Shown here: one piece after another, positions 1-5,075 of the stretch
Numbering within the stretch: the first letter of the stretch is position 1
Layout: every line of letters begins with the position of its first letter
Assembly: GCA_023432845.1 (NCBI GenBank)
Contig: JAEZEY010000058.1
Span: 1 to 5,075, forward strand
Length of the DNA: 5,075 nucleotides
Direction: 5' to 3'
DNA from: Pseudomonadota bacterium
GTDB lineage: Bacteria > Pseudomonadota > Alphaproteobacteria > Rhizobiales > Xanthobacteraceae
Program-made: the position numbers and the translations under genes
The notes under the pieces: model-generated
Told to the model about the DNA's origin: nothing
Database searches by the model: none
Seen by the model: the letters and a program-made list of their open reading frames with translations, nothing else

Positions 1-576
1 TTCGCCGCCGGTCTGATCGCGGCGGGCAAGCAGGTGTTTCTTGATTTCAAGCTGCACGACATCGGCAACACCGTCACGCACGGCGTCGCCAGCGTCGCCA
101 ATATGGGCGCGACTTTTCTCACCGTGCACGCCTATCCGCAGACCATGAAGGCGGCGGCGCAAGGCGCGCGCGGCTCGAAGCTGAAGATTCTCGCAGTGAC
201 GGTGCTCACTTCCTATGACGACAACGATCTCGCCGAAGCTGGCTATGCGCTCGCCGTTGGCCCGCTGGTCGCCAGGCGCGCGGCGCAAGCCCGATCCATC
301 GGCATCGACGGTCTTGTTTGCTCGCCGGAAGAAGCCGCCAACCTGCGCGGCATTGTCGGTGGCGGCATGGCGCTGGTGACGCCGGGTATTCGACCCGCCG
401 GCAGCGCCGCCGGCGATCAGAAGCGCATCATGACGCCGGCGCGCGCCATCGCCGCCGGTGCCGATTATCTCGTGGTCGGCCGTCCGATCGTCGAAGCCGC
501 CGATCCGAAGGCAGCCGCGCAGGCAATCGTCGATGAAATTGCGCAGGCAAAGGCGCAACAGCAACAGCAGCAATAA
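1..576 (+). CDS. pyrF: Orotidine 5'-phosphate decarboxylase, 5'-truncated by the window edge
   Basis: This enzyme decarboxylates OMP to UMP, the last step of de novo pyrimidine synthesis, in the cytoplasm. The frame is open from base 1, and 191 residues are visible. The family is usually about 230-240 residues, so roughly 40-50 N-terminal residues lie upstream. The GTG at 34 is an internal valine, not the start. The signature [14 protein letters not shown] is at visible residues 12-25; D15, K17 and D20 match three members of the family's Asp/Lys catalytic tetrad, and the remaining Lys should lie upstream. [17 protein letters not shown], the phosphate-binding VTPGIRP, DQKR and [11 protein letters not shown] follow in the usual TIM-barrel order. 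The protein ends AQAKA plus six glutamines, encoded by a CAA/CAG run, which is unusual. The stop is at 574-576. The DUF1330 gene begins 23 bases later, suggesting co-transcription. Identification is secure; the N-terminus is not visible. Confidence 0.97.
   Translation, partial: FAAGLIAAGKQVFLDFKLHDIGNTVTHGVASVANMGATFLTVHAYPQTMKAAAQGARGSKLKILAVTVLTSYDDNDLAEAGYALAVGPLVARRAAQARSIGIDGLVCSPEEAANLRGIVGGGMALVTPGIRPAGSAAGDQKRIMTPARAIAAGADYLVVGRPIVEAADPKAAAQAIVDEIAQAKAQQQQQQ
556..573 (+). repeat. CAA/CAG trinucleotide run encoding a Gln6 tail of PyrF
   Basis: Six consecutive glutamine codons (CAA CAG CAA CAG CAG CAA) sit directly before the pyrF stop codon. The mix of CAA and CAG makes it an imperfect triplet repeat. 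It lies after the last recognisable family motif and after a helix-like Ala/Gln/Lys stretch, so it is probably a disordered tail without catalytic function. Variation in copy number between strains would be easy to produce by slippage, but this is inference. Confidence 0.8.
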
Positions 577-587
577 CAATGAACGAA

Positions 588-593
588 AGAGGA
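588..593 (+). promoter_or_regulatory. Ribosome binding site deciding the DUF1330 start
   Basis: AGAGGA lies 6 bases before the ATG at 600. The in-frame ATG at 579 has no purine-rich sequence in front of it, only the end of the CAG run and the pyrF stop. This supports 600 as the true start. Confidence 0.6.
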
Positions 594-599
594 AACGGC

Positions 600-902
600 A
601 TGGCCAAGGGCTACTGGATCGGGCGCGTCGATGTGCACGACGAAGAGGGTTACAAGCCCTATTCGGCGGCAAACGCGGCGATCTTCAAGAAATACGGCGC
701 ACGCTTCATCGTTCGCGGCGGCCCGTTCGAGGCGGTCGAAGGCCAGGCGCGCAGCCGCAACGTGGTGATCGAGTTTGCCGATTTCGCCACGGCCAAGGCT
801 TGCTACGAGTCGCCGGAGTACCAGGCGAACATAAAAATCCGGCTGGCTCATTCGACCGGCGAGATCCTGATCGTCGAGGGCTATGACGGCCCGCAGCCGT
901 AG
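600..902 (+). CDS. DUF1330 family protein
   Basis: A small protein of 100 residues, close to the usual length of the DUF1330 family, whose members fold as small ferredoxin-like (dimeric alpha-beta barrel type) domains. No enzymatic role is firmly established. The start AKGYWIGRVDVHDEEGYKPY is typical: a first beta strand, then a helix beginning after the acidic DVHDEE stretch. GARFIVRGGPFEAVEG and NVVIEFADFATAKACYESPEYQ follow; the last block (aromatic residues, S/P, EYQ) is the conserved C-terminal family motif. No signal peptide or membrane segment is seen, so it is presumably cytosolic. The ATG at 600 is preferred over the in-frame ATG at 579 because it has a good ribosome binding site and the protein then begins at MAKGYW, as I recall for relatives. 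It follows pyrF by 23 bases and is probably in the same transcript. Family assignment is confident; function is unknown. Confidence 0.88.
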   Translation: MAKGYWIGRVDVHDEEGYKPYSAANAAIFKKYGARFIVRGGPFEAVEGQARSRNVVIEFADFATAKACYESPEYQANIKIRLAHSTGEILIVEGYDGPQP

Positions 903-913
903 TCTCTCAGACG

Positions 914-1010
914 GCATTCCGGGGCGCGGCCGTCAGGCCGCGAACCCGGAATGCATAACCGCGGTCCGTGAGTATGGATTCGGGGCCTCCGCTTCGCGGC
1001 GTCCCGGAAT
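914..1010. repeat. Twin-hairpin palindromic intergenic repeat
   Basis: Two related hairpins lie in tandem. Arm 1 pairs 914-923 with 945-954 (gcattccggg / cccggaatgc) and, after a small internal loop, 925-931 with 936-942 around the tetraloop gtca. Arm 2 has attcgggg (978-985) against tcccggaat (1002-1010) with one bulge, and ccgc (989-992) with gcgg (996-999). Both arms share the outer att(c)cggg...cccggaat pattern, so they look like two units of one family. The linker can also pair: gaatgcata (949-957) with tatggattc (973-981), one mismatch, which would compete with both arms. From memory, elements of this style are scattered between genes in Bradyrhizobiaceae-like genomes; copy number cannot be judged here. 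It begins 12 bases after the DUF1330 stop and may end or stabilise the upstream transcript, but no T-run follows arm 1. Confidence 0.7.
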
Positions 1011-1020
1011 GACCGTTAGG

Positions 1021-1049
1021 GTGACGAAGGCCATGCGCCCCGCTATACC
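1021..1049 (+). promoter_or_regulatory. Candidate sigma-70-type promoter for dapB
   Basis: GTGACG (1021-1026) and TATACC (1044-1049) are separated by 17 bases; each matches the housekeeping consensus at four of six positions. Transcription would start near 1056 and give a leader of about 20 bases before the dapB ATG. The pair lies just beyond the hairpin repeat, which would separate dapB from pyrF transcription. This is a pattern match only. Confidence 0.4.
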
Positions 1050-1063
1050 GTTGCCTCAACTCC

Positions 1064-1068
1064 GGGAG
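1064..1068 (+). promoter_or_regulatory. Ribosome binding site of dapB
   Basis: GGGAG lies 9 bases before the ATG at 1078, which supports that start. Confidence 0.5.
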
Positions 1069-1077
1069 CCTTGAGCG

Positions 1078-1893
1078 ATGGCTGAAATGCGTTTGATCGT
1101 TACGGGAGCCGGCGGCCGCATGGGCCGCACACTGGTCAAGGCGATTGCCGACAGCAAGGACTTTACGCTCGCCGGCGCGCTCGAGACTGCGAGTTCGCCG
1201 CTGATCGGCCGGGACTCCGGCGAGCTCGCCGGCATCGGCGAGAACGGCGTCAAGCTCTCGGGCGACATCGTCCCGCTGTTGGCCAATGCCGACGGTATCG
1301 TCGATTTCACCGCGCCGGCCGCGTCACTCGAATACGCGGCGTGTGCCGCCGCCGCCGGCAAGGTTCATGTCATCGGCACGACCGGGACCAGCGCCGACGA
1401 CGACCGCAAGATCGCCCAGGCCGCGCAGAAGGCGGTCATCGTCAAGTCGGGCAATATGAGCCTTGGCGTCAATCTGCTCGCGGCGCTGACCAAGCGCGTG
1501 GCGAAGACGCTGGACCAGATCTACGACATCGAAATTCTCGAGATGCACCACAATCAGAAGGTCGATGCTCCATCCGGCACCGCACTGCTGCTCGGCCGCG
1601 CCGCAGCGGAAGGCCGCGGGATCGATCTCGAGCAGCGTTCGGTGCGTTCGCGCGACGGCCACACCGGCGCGCGCCAGCCGGGCGATATCGGCTTTGCCAC
1701 CTTGCGCGGCGGCACCGTGGTCGGCGAGCACACCGTGATGTTCGCCGGTCCCGCCGAACGCATCGAGCTGCCGCACAAGGCCGAGGACCGCATGATCTTT
1801 GCGCGTGGCGCACTGCACGGGGCGCTGTGGGCGCGCAAGCAGAAGCCCGGGCTCTATTCGATGATGGACGTGCTGGGGCTGAAGGATTTTTAG
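1078..1893 (+). CDS. dapB: 4-hydroxy-tetrahydrodipicolinate reductase
   Basis: DapB reduces 4-hydroxy-tetrahydrodipicolinate to tetrahydrodipicolinate with NAD(P)H, in the cytosol, on the diaminopimelate/lysine pathway that also supplies peptidoglycan. The 271 residues match the usual family length. The N-terminal nucleotide-binding fold has the glycine-rich GAGGRMG at 10-16, DFTAP at 76-80 and GTTG at 100-103. SGNMSLGVN (124-132) leads into the substrate domain, where [14 protein letters not shown] (156-169) contains the conserved His pair H157/H158, K161 and the DAPSGTA loop of the active site. [10 protein letters not shown] (203-212), GEHTVMF (216-222) and [11 protein letters not shown] (241-251) complete the C-terminal part. 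All key residues are present, so it should be active. The start is supported by GGGAG upstream. A candidate promoter lies at 1021-1049. It converges on gpmI, whose stop lies 58 bases further on. Identification is very secure. Confidence 0.98.
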   Translation: MAEMRLIVTGAGGRMGRTLVKAIADSKDFTLAGALETASSPLIGRDSGELAGIGENGVKLSGDIVPLLANADGIVDFTAPAASLEYAACAAAAGKVHVIGTTGTSADDDRKIAQAAQKAVIVKSGNMSLGVNLLAALTKRVAKTLDQIYDIEILEMHHNQKVDAPSGTALLLGRAAAEGRGIDLEQRSVRSRDGHTGARQPGDIGFATLRGGTVVGEHTVMFAGPAERIELPHKAEDRMIFARGALHGALWARKQKPGLYSMMDVLGLKDF

Positions 1894-1901
1894 AAGCGCC
1901 G

Positions 1902-1943
1902 CCTCGTCTTGAGGAGCGGTCGAAGGCGCGTCTCGAAGGACGG
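1902..1943. repeat. GC-rich palindromic repeat, copy 1 (inverted relative to copy 2)
   Basis: The sequence starts cctcgtcttgaggagcg (1902-1918) and ends gcgtctcgaaggacg (1928-1942). It resembles the reverse complement of the copy at 1951-1995: both contain (t)gaggagcg near one end and gcgtctcgaag near the other, with a different, shorter centre. The ends are roughly complementary (cgtc-tt with aaggacg), so it is an imperfect hairpin of its own. It begins 8 bases after the dapB stop. From memory, 'cctca...tgaggagc...tctcgaagga' elements are common between genes in Bradyrhizobium and Rhodopseudomonas relatives. Confidence 0.65.
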
Positions 1944-1950
1944 TGTTGGC

Positions 1951-1995
1951 CTCATGCTTCGAGACGCGTCGCTGCGCGACGCTCCTCAGCATGAG
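1951..1995. repeat. GC-rich palindromic repeat, copy 2, overlapping the gpmI 3' end
   Basis: A strong hairpin: ctcatgct (1951-1958) pairs with agcatgag (1988-1995), gag (1961-1963) with ctc (1985-1987), and gcgtcgc (1966-1972) with gcgacgc (1976-1982) around a 3-base loop. It is in inverted orientation to copy 1. Its right-hand part is coding sequence of gpmI, and its left stem contains the gpmI stop codon (1952-1954, read on the minus strand). Lying between two convergent genes, the pair could act as a two-way transcript end, but there is no T-run of a classical intrinsic terminator. Confidence 0.75.
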
Positions 1996-3529
1996 CCTGG
2001 CGGCTATACCCCTGCAACAGCGACACGCCCGTCATCTCCGCCGGCTTGGGCAAACCCATCAATTCGAGCAGCGTCGGCGCGATGTCGGCGAGGCGGCCTT
2101 CCCTGACAACCAGGCGGTTGCCGGCACCCATGAGGATCAAGGGCACCGGATTGAGCGTATGCGCCGTGTGCGGGCCGCCACTCTCGGGATCAACCATCAT
2201 CTCGGCATTGCCGTGATCGGCGGTGACCAGCAAGGCGCCGCCCATCTGTTCAATGGCTTTGGCGATTCTGCCGAGGCCCGTATCGACCGTCTCGACCGCC
2301 TTGATCGCGGCCGGAATGCTGCCGGTGTGGCCGACCATGTCGGCATTGGCGAAGTTCAAAACGATCATGTCGTACTTGCCGGACTTGATCGCTTCCACCG
2401 CCTTGTCGGTCAGCTCGGGCGCCGACATTTCCGGCTGTAGATCGTAAGTCGCGACCTTGGGCGAGGGGATCATGATGCGGTCTTCGCCCTCGAATGGCTC
2501 CTCACGTCCACCGTTAAGGAAGTAGGTCACGTGCGGATACTTCTCGGTCTCCGCCATGCGTAGCTGCGTGCGGTGCGCATTGGCGACGACTTCGCCGAGG
2601 ATGTTGGGAAAGCTCTGCGGCGGAAAGATCGTCGCCATCAGCTTGTCGAGGCCTTCGCTGTACTGCGCCATGCCGACGGCGGCGGCGACCATCACCGTGC
2701 GCTTGCGCGCGAAGCCGTCGAAGGCCGGATCGAGCATGGCGTCCAGGATCTCGCGCACGCGGTCGGCGCGGAAGTTGAAGCACAGGACGCCGTCACCGTC
2801 CTTCATGCCGCCGTAGTCGCCGATCGCGGCCGGCACGATGAACTCGTCGGTGACCTTGCTCGCGTAGGCGTCGGCGATTGCGGCCTGCGCATCGGCAAAG
2901 CGCGCGCCTTCGCCCGACACGATGGCGTCATAGGCCTTCGAGACGCGGTCCCAGCGCTTGTCGCGGTCCATCGCGTAATAGCGGCCGATCACCGTCGCTA
3001 TCTTTGCCGATGACGGCAGCGCGTCGGTGAATGTCTTGAGATAGCCGGCCGCTGCCTGCGGCGGCGTATCGCGACCGTCCGTCAGGGCATGCACGGCCAC
3101 GGGGATGCCGGCATTCGTCAGAATTTTCGCGAGCGCGACCGCGTGGTTCTGGTGCGAATGCACGCCGCCCGTCGAGACGAGGCCGATGAGATGGCAGGTG
3201 CCGCCGCTGGCTTTCAGCTTGGCGATCAGGGCGGTGACGGCCGGCGCCCTGGCGATCTCGCCCGAGGCGATGGCGTCGTCGATGCGCGGCAGGTCCTGCA
3301 TGACCACGCGGCCGGCGCCGATGTTGAGGTGGCCGACTTCGGAGTTGCCCATTTGTCCCTGCGGCAGGCCGACGTCGTTGCCGGAGGTGCGCAGGAAGCC
3401 ATGCGGGCAGGTCGCCCAGAGCCGGTCGAAGGTCGGGGTCTTCGCCTCGAGGACGGCGTTGTTGGCGCGGTCTTCGCGCCAGCCCCAGCCGTCGAGCACA
3501 ACCAGCATGACAGGACGGCGCTTCTGCAT
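1952..3529 (-). CDS. gpmI: 2,3-bisphosphoglycerate-independent phosphoglycerate mutase
   Basis: GpmI interconverts 3- and 2-phosphoglycerate in glycolysis and gluconeogenesis, using two metal ions (typically Mn) and a phosphoserine intermediate; it belongs to the alkaline phosphatase superfamily and acts in the cytosol. The 525 residues are slightly longer than the usual 505-515. Metal ligand D13 is in VLDGWG; the nucleophile S63 is in GQMGNSEVGH (58-67); HSHQNH is at 124-129, DGRDTPP at 151-157, and GRYYAMDRDKRWDR at 182-195. FNFRADRVRE (251-260) and EKYPHVTYFLNGGRE (329-343) follow. The second metal site has D397 and H401 in ANADMVGHTG, D438 and H439 in TADHGNAE, and H457 in PHTAHT. Start: ATG at 3529 with a weak GGGA 7 bases upstream; it begins MQKRRPV just before the conserved strand. 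The recognisable family sequence ends near EMTGVSLL (498-505); the last 14 or so residues (Ala/Arg/Glu-rich) are read from a palindromic repeat. It converges with dapB and diverges from the CoA-transferase gene. Confidence 0.97.
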   Translation of the reverse strand: MQKRRPVMLVVLDGWGWREDRANNAVLEAKTPTFDRLWATCPHGFLRTSGNDVGLPQGQMGNSEVGHLNIGAGRVVMQDLPRIDDAIASGEIARAPAVTALIAKLKASGGTCHLIGLVSTGGVHSHQNHAVALAKILTNAGIPVAVHALTDGRDTPPQAAAGYLKTFTDALPSSAKIATVIGRYYAMDRDKRWDRVSKAYDAIVSGEGARFADAQAAIADAYASKVTDEFIVPAAIGDYGGMKDGDGVLCFNFRADRVREILDAMLDPAFDGFARKRTVMVAAAVGMAQYSEGLDKLMATIFPPQSFPNILGEVVANAHRTQLRMAETEKYPHVTYFLNGGREEPFEGEDRIMIPSPKVATYDLQPEMSAPELTDKAVEAIKSGKYDMIVLNFANADMVGHTGSIPAAIKAVETVDTGLGRIAKAIEQMGGALLVTADHGNAEMMVDPESGGPHTAHTLNPVPLILMGAGNRLVVREGRLADIAPTLLELMGLPKPAEMTGVSLLQGYSRQAHAEERRAATRLEA

Positions 3530-3560
3530 TGGAGTATCCCAGTTCTAGCCAATTTCGGGG

Positions 3561-3589
3561 GTTTTGAAGGATGGTGGTTCTATCGTCAA
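3561..3589 (-). promoter_or_regulatory. Weak candidate promoter for gpmI
   Basis: On the minus strand TTGACG (3589-3584) matches the -35 consensus at five of six positions. At 17 bases spacing the -10 position reads CAAAAC (3566-3561), matching only three of six. The place is right, about 30 bases before the gpmI start, but the -10 is poor. The 113-base divergent gap (3530-3642) shows no other clear operator or hairpin. Confidence 0.25.
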
Positions 3590-3642
3590 CTAAACCCGGA
3601 AGGCTGGCGCAAGAATACCGCCCCGATTTAAAGGCATCCCGC

Positions 3643-5031
3643 ATGATGAGTCCGCGCGCTGTGCTCACGACCGTCTGGACCGGGCTGGGTCACGATCCGG
3701 CGGCGCTGGATCGTGTCGATCTCACCGGCGCCGAGCCGGTATTGCCATCATCCTTCGCGGTCGGCACGGCGATGCAGGCGAGCGTTGCGGCCTCGGCGCT
3801 GGCTGCCGCCGAAGTCTGGCGCGCACGCACCGGCAGGGCGCAGCGCGTCGGTGTCGATATGCGGGCGGCGGCGATCGCGGCGCGCAGCGAGCGTTTTCTC
3901 GAAATCGACGGCAAACCGGCGCCCGAACTGTGGGACAAGATCGCCGGGGCCTATCAATGCGGCGATGGCCGCTACGTGCGGCTGCATACCAATTTTCCGC
4001 ATCACCGCGATGGCGTCTTGAAGCTGCTCGGCTGCGCCTATGACAAGGCGGCGGTGGCCGAAGCGCTGAAGGGCTGGAATGCGTTCGACGTCGAGGACGC
4101 CGCGGCGCAGGCCAAACTCGTCGTCACCGCCATGCGCAGCTTCGACGAGTGGGATGCGCATCCGCAGGGCCAGGCGATCGCGCACCTGCCGCTGATGTCG
4201 GTCGAGCGCATCGGCGACGCGCCGACGCGACCGTGGCCGCAAGGCCACCGGCCGCTTGCCGGCATCAAGGTGCTCGATTTCACGCGCATCATCGCCGGCC
4301 CGGTCGGCACGCTGACGCTGGCCGCGCATGGCGCCGACGTCATGCTGGTCACGTCTCCCAACCTGCCGGCGGTCGAGCCGCTGGTGATCGACATCGGTCG
4401 CGGCAAGCTCTCGGCTCATCTCGATCTTCACAATGCGCAAGACCGCGCCACGTTCGAAGCGCTGCTGCGCGAGGCCGATGTCGTCGTGCAAGGCTATCGG
4501 CCCGGCGGTCTCGCCGCGCTCGGCTTCGGGCCGGACGATGCGGCGCGCCTGAGGCCGGGCATCGTCTATTTGTCGCTGTCGGCCTATTCACATATGGGGC
4601 CGTGGGCCGGCCGCCGCGGCGTCGACTCGCTGGTGCAGACCGCCAGCGGCTTCAAAGACGCCGAAGCCAAAGCCGCCGGCATCGCGGGGCCGAAACCGTT
4701 GCCGGCGCAGATCCTCGACCACGCCTCCGGCTATCTGATCGCTTACGGCGCGATGACCGCGCTCATGCGCCAGCGCCGCGAGGGCGGCTCCTGGCATGTG
4801 CGCGTCTCGCTGGCGCAGACGGGGCGCTGGCTGCGCTCGCTCGGCCGCATCGACGGAATGAACGCGCATGACCCGGCGCGCAACGATGTGCTCGATTGCC
4901 TGGAAGAAAGCCCATCCGACTTTGGCCGGCTGTCGGCGGTCTGTCATCCGGCGACGATGAGCGAGACTCCGCCGCACTGGTTTCGGCCGTCGGTGCCGCT
5001 CGGCACGCACGTGCCGAACTGGTCAAAGTAG
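3643..5031 (+). CDS. CaiB/BaiF (class III) CoA-transferase family protein, unusual domain order
   Basis: Class III CoA-transferases move CoA between acids through an aspartyl-CoA intermediate; this one's substrate cannot be told. 462 residues. Residues 203-397 follow the usual N-terminal family order: LAGIKVLDFTRIIAGP, HGADVMLV, GKLSAHLDL, ADVVVQGYRPGGLAALGFG, RPGIVYLSLSAYSHMGPWAG, DSLVQTASG, then D359 in QILDHASGYLIAYGAM at the place expected for the catalytic Asp, and HVRVSLAQTG. Residues 41-200 instead look like the second half of a CaiB protein: ALAAAEVWRARTG...RVGVDM, GDGRYVRLH and an EWDAHPQG block. So the halves are swapped relative to the classic order. Start: ATG ATG at 3643/3646; AAAGG at 3630-3634 favours 3643. 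The frame is open back to ATG 3571, but those 24 codons do not look family-like and lie in the promoter gap. No signal peptide or membrane segment. A terminator follows 10 bases after the stop. Confidence 0.88.
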   Translation: MMSPRAVLTTVWTGLGHDPAALDRVDLTGAEPVLPSSFAVGTAMQASVAASALAAAEVWRARTGRAQRVGVDMRAAAIAARSERFLEIDGKPAPELWDKIAGAYQCGDGRYVRLHTNFPHHRDGVLKLLGCAYDKAAVAEALKGWNAFDVEDAAAQAKLVVTAMRSFDEWDAHPQGQAIAHLPLMSVERIGDAPTRPWPQGHRPLAGIKVLDFTRIIAGPVGTLTLAAHGADVMLVTSPNLPAVEPLVIDIGRGKLSAHLDLHNAQDRATFEALLREADVVVQGYRPGGLAALGFGPDDAARLRPGIVYLSLSAYSHMGPWAGRRGVDSLVQTASGFKDAEAKAAGIAGPKPLPAQILDHASGYLIAYGAMTALMRQRREGGSWHVRVSLAQTGRWLRSLGRIDGMNAHDPARNDVLDCLEESPSDFGRLSAVCHPATMSETPPHWFRPSVPLGTHVPNWSK

Positions 5032-5041
5032 CAGCCACGAG

Positions 5042-5072
5042 AAAGGCTCCGCGCGGTTGGCGCGGAGCCTTT
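5042..5072 (+). terminator. Rho-independent terminator after the CoA-transferase gene
   Basis: A perfect 13-bp stem pairs 5042-5054 (aaaggctccgcgc) with 5060-5072 (gcgcggagccttt) around the 5-base loop ggttg, starting 10 bases after the stop codon. The stem ends in TTT, with the matching AAA at its base, so it could also work for a transcript from the other side. The window ends three bases later, so the length of any T-run beyond cannot be seen. Confidence 0.8.
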
Positions 5073-5075
5073 GCC

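Noticed and set aside
579..599. Upstream in-frame ATG for the DUF1330 protein, adding MNERGNG
   Set aside because: There is no ribosome binding site before 579, while AGAGGA precedes the ATG at 600, where family-like sequence begins.
914..954. Intrinsic terminator for the DUF1330 gene
   Set aside because: The hairpin is strong, but no T-run follows; its shared arms with the next hairpin fit a dispersed repeat better.
1324..1992. Long open frame of 222 codons antisense to dapB
   Set aside because: A shadow of a high-GC gene: Arg/Ala/His-rich with no recognisable motif, and it covers a clear dapB sequence and the repeats.
3564..3593. Possible + strand promoter (TTGAAG, 18 bases, AACTAA) for the CoA-transferase gene
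   Set aside because: The -10 match is poor; no better pair is visible, so no promoter is claimed for this gene.
3571..3642. 24-codon N-terminal extension of the CoA-transferase from ATG 3571
   Set aside because: The only purine-rich sequence (gaagg) touches the ATG with no spacing, the residues do not look like the family, and the stretch lies in the divergent promoter gap. An in-frame stop at 3565-3567 ends the frame just upstream.
2928..3668. Minus-strand open frame of 246 codons in another frame over gpmI
   Set aside because: It overlaps the catalytic N-terminal part of gpmI, is very Arg-rich and matches no family I recognise.
3748..4491. Open frame of 247 codons antisense to the CoA-transferase gene
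   Set aside because: No motif, Arg/Ala/Asp-rich composition typical of antisense frames in high-GC DNA, and full overlap with a recognised gene.

Overview
The window is high-GC chromosomal DNA whose proteins look alphaproteobacterial, most likely Hyphomicrobiales (the Bradyrhizobium / Rhodopseudomonas / Xanthobacteraceae side of the order). This rests on the style of the proteins and on two kinds of GC-rich palindromic intergenic repeat that I associate, from memory, with that group. No database was searched, so the genus stays open.

Layout from left to right. Bases 1-576 hold the 3' part of pyrF (orotidine 5'-phosphate decarboxylase, + strand), which ends in a run of six glutamines. It is followed closely by a small DUF1330-family gene (600-902, +). 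A 175-base gap (903-1077) carries two related hairpins of an intergenic repeat and then a plausible promoter for dapB (1078-1893, +, dihydrodipicolinate reductase). dapB converges on gpmI (1952-3529, -, cofactor-independent phosphoglycerate mutase). The short space between them is filled by a second repeat family, in two inverted copies, and one copy runs into gpmI and supplies its last residues and stop codon. A 113-base divergent gap (3530-3642) separates gpmI from a CaiB/BaiF-type CoA-transferase gene (3643-5031, +), which is closed by a perfect 13-bp hairpin terminator (5042-5072).

The genes are mostly housekeeping: pyrimidine synthesis (pyrF), lysine and diaminopimelate synthesis (dapB) and glycolysis/gluconeogenesis (gpmI). 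The DUF1330 protein has no defined role, and the CoA-transferase has an unknown substrate. They do not form one pathway. pyrF and the DUF1330 gene are probably co-transcribed; dapB probably has its own promoter; gpmI and the CoA-transferase are divergent.

I found no clear new multi-gene system, mobile element, CRISPR array or RNA gene. The points most worth a second look are the rearranged domain order of the CoA-transferase, the repeat-encoded C-terminus of GpmI, and the twin-hairpin repeat with competing pairings upstream of dapB.
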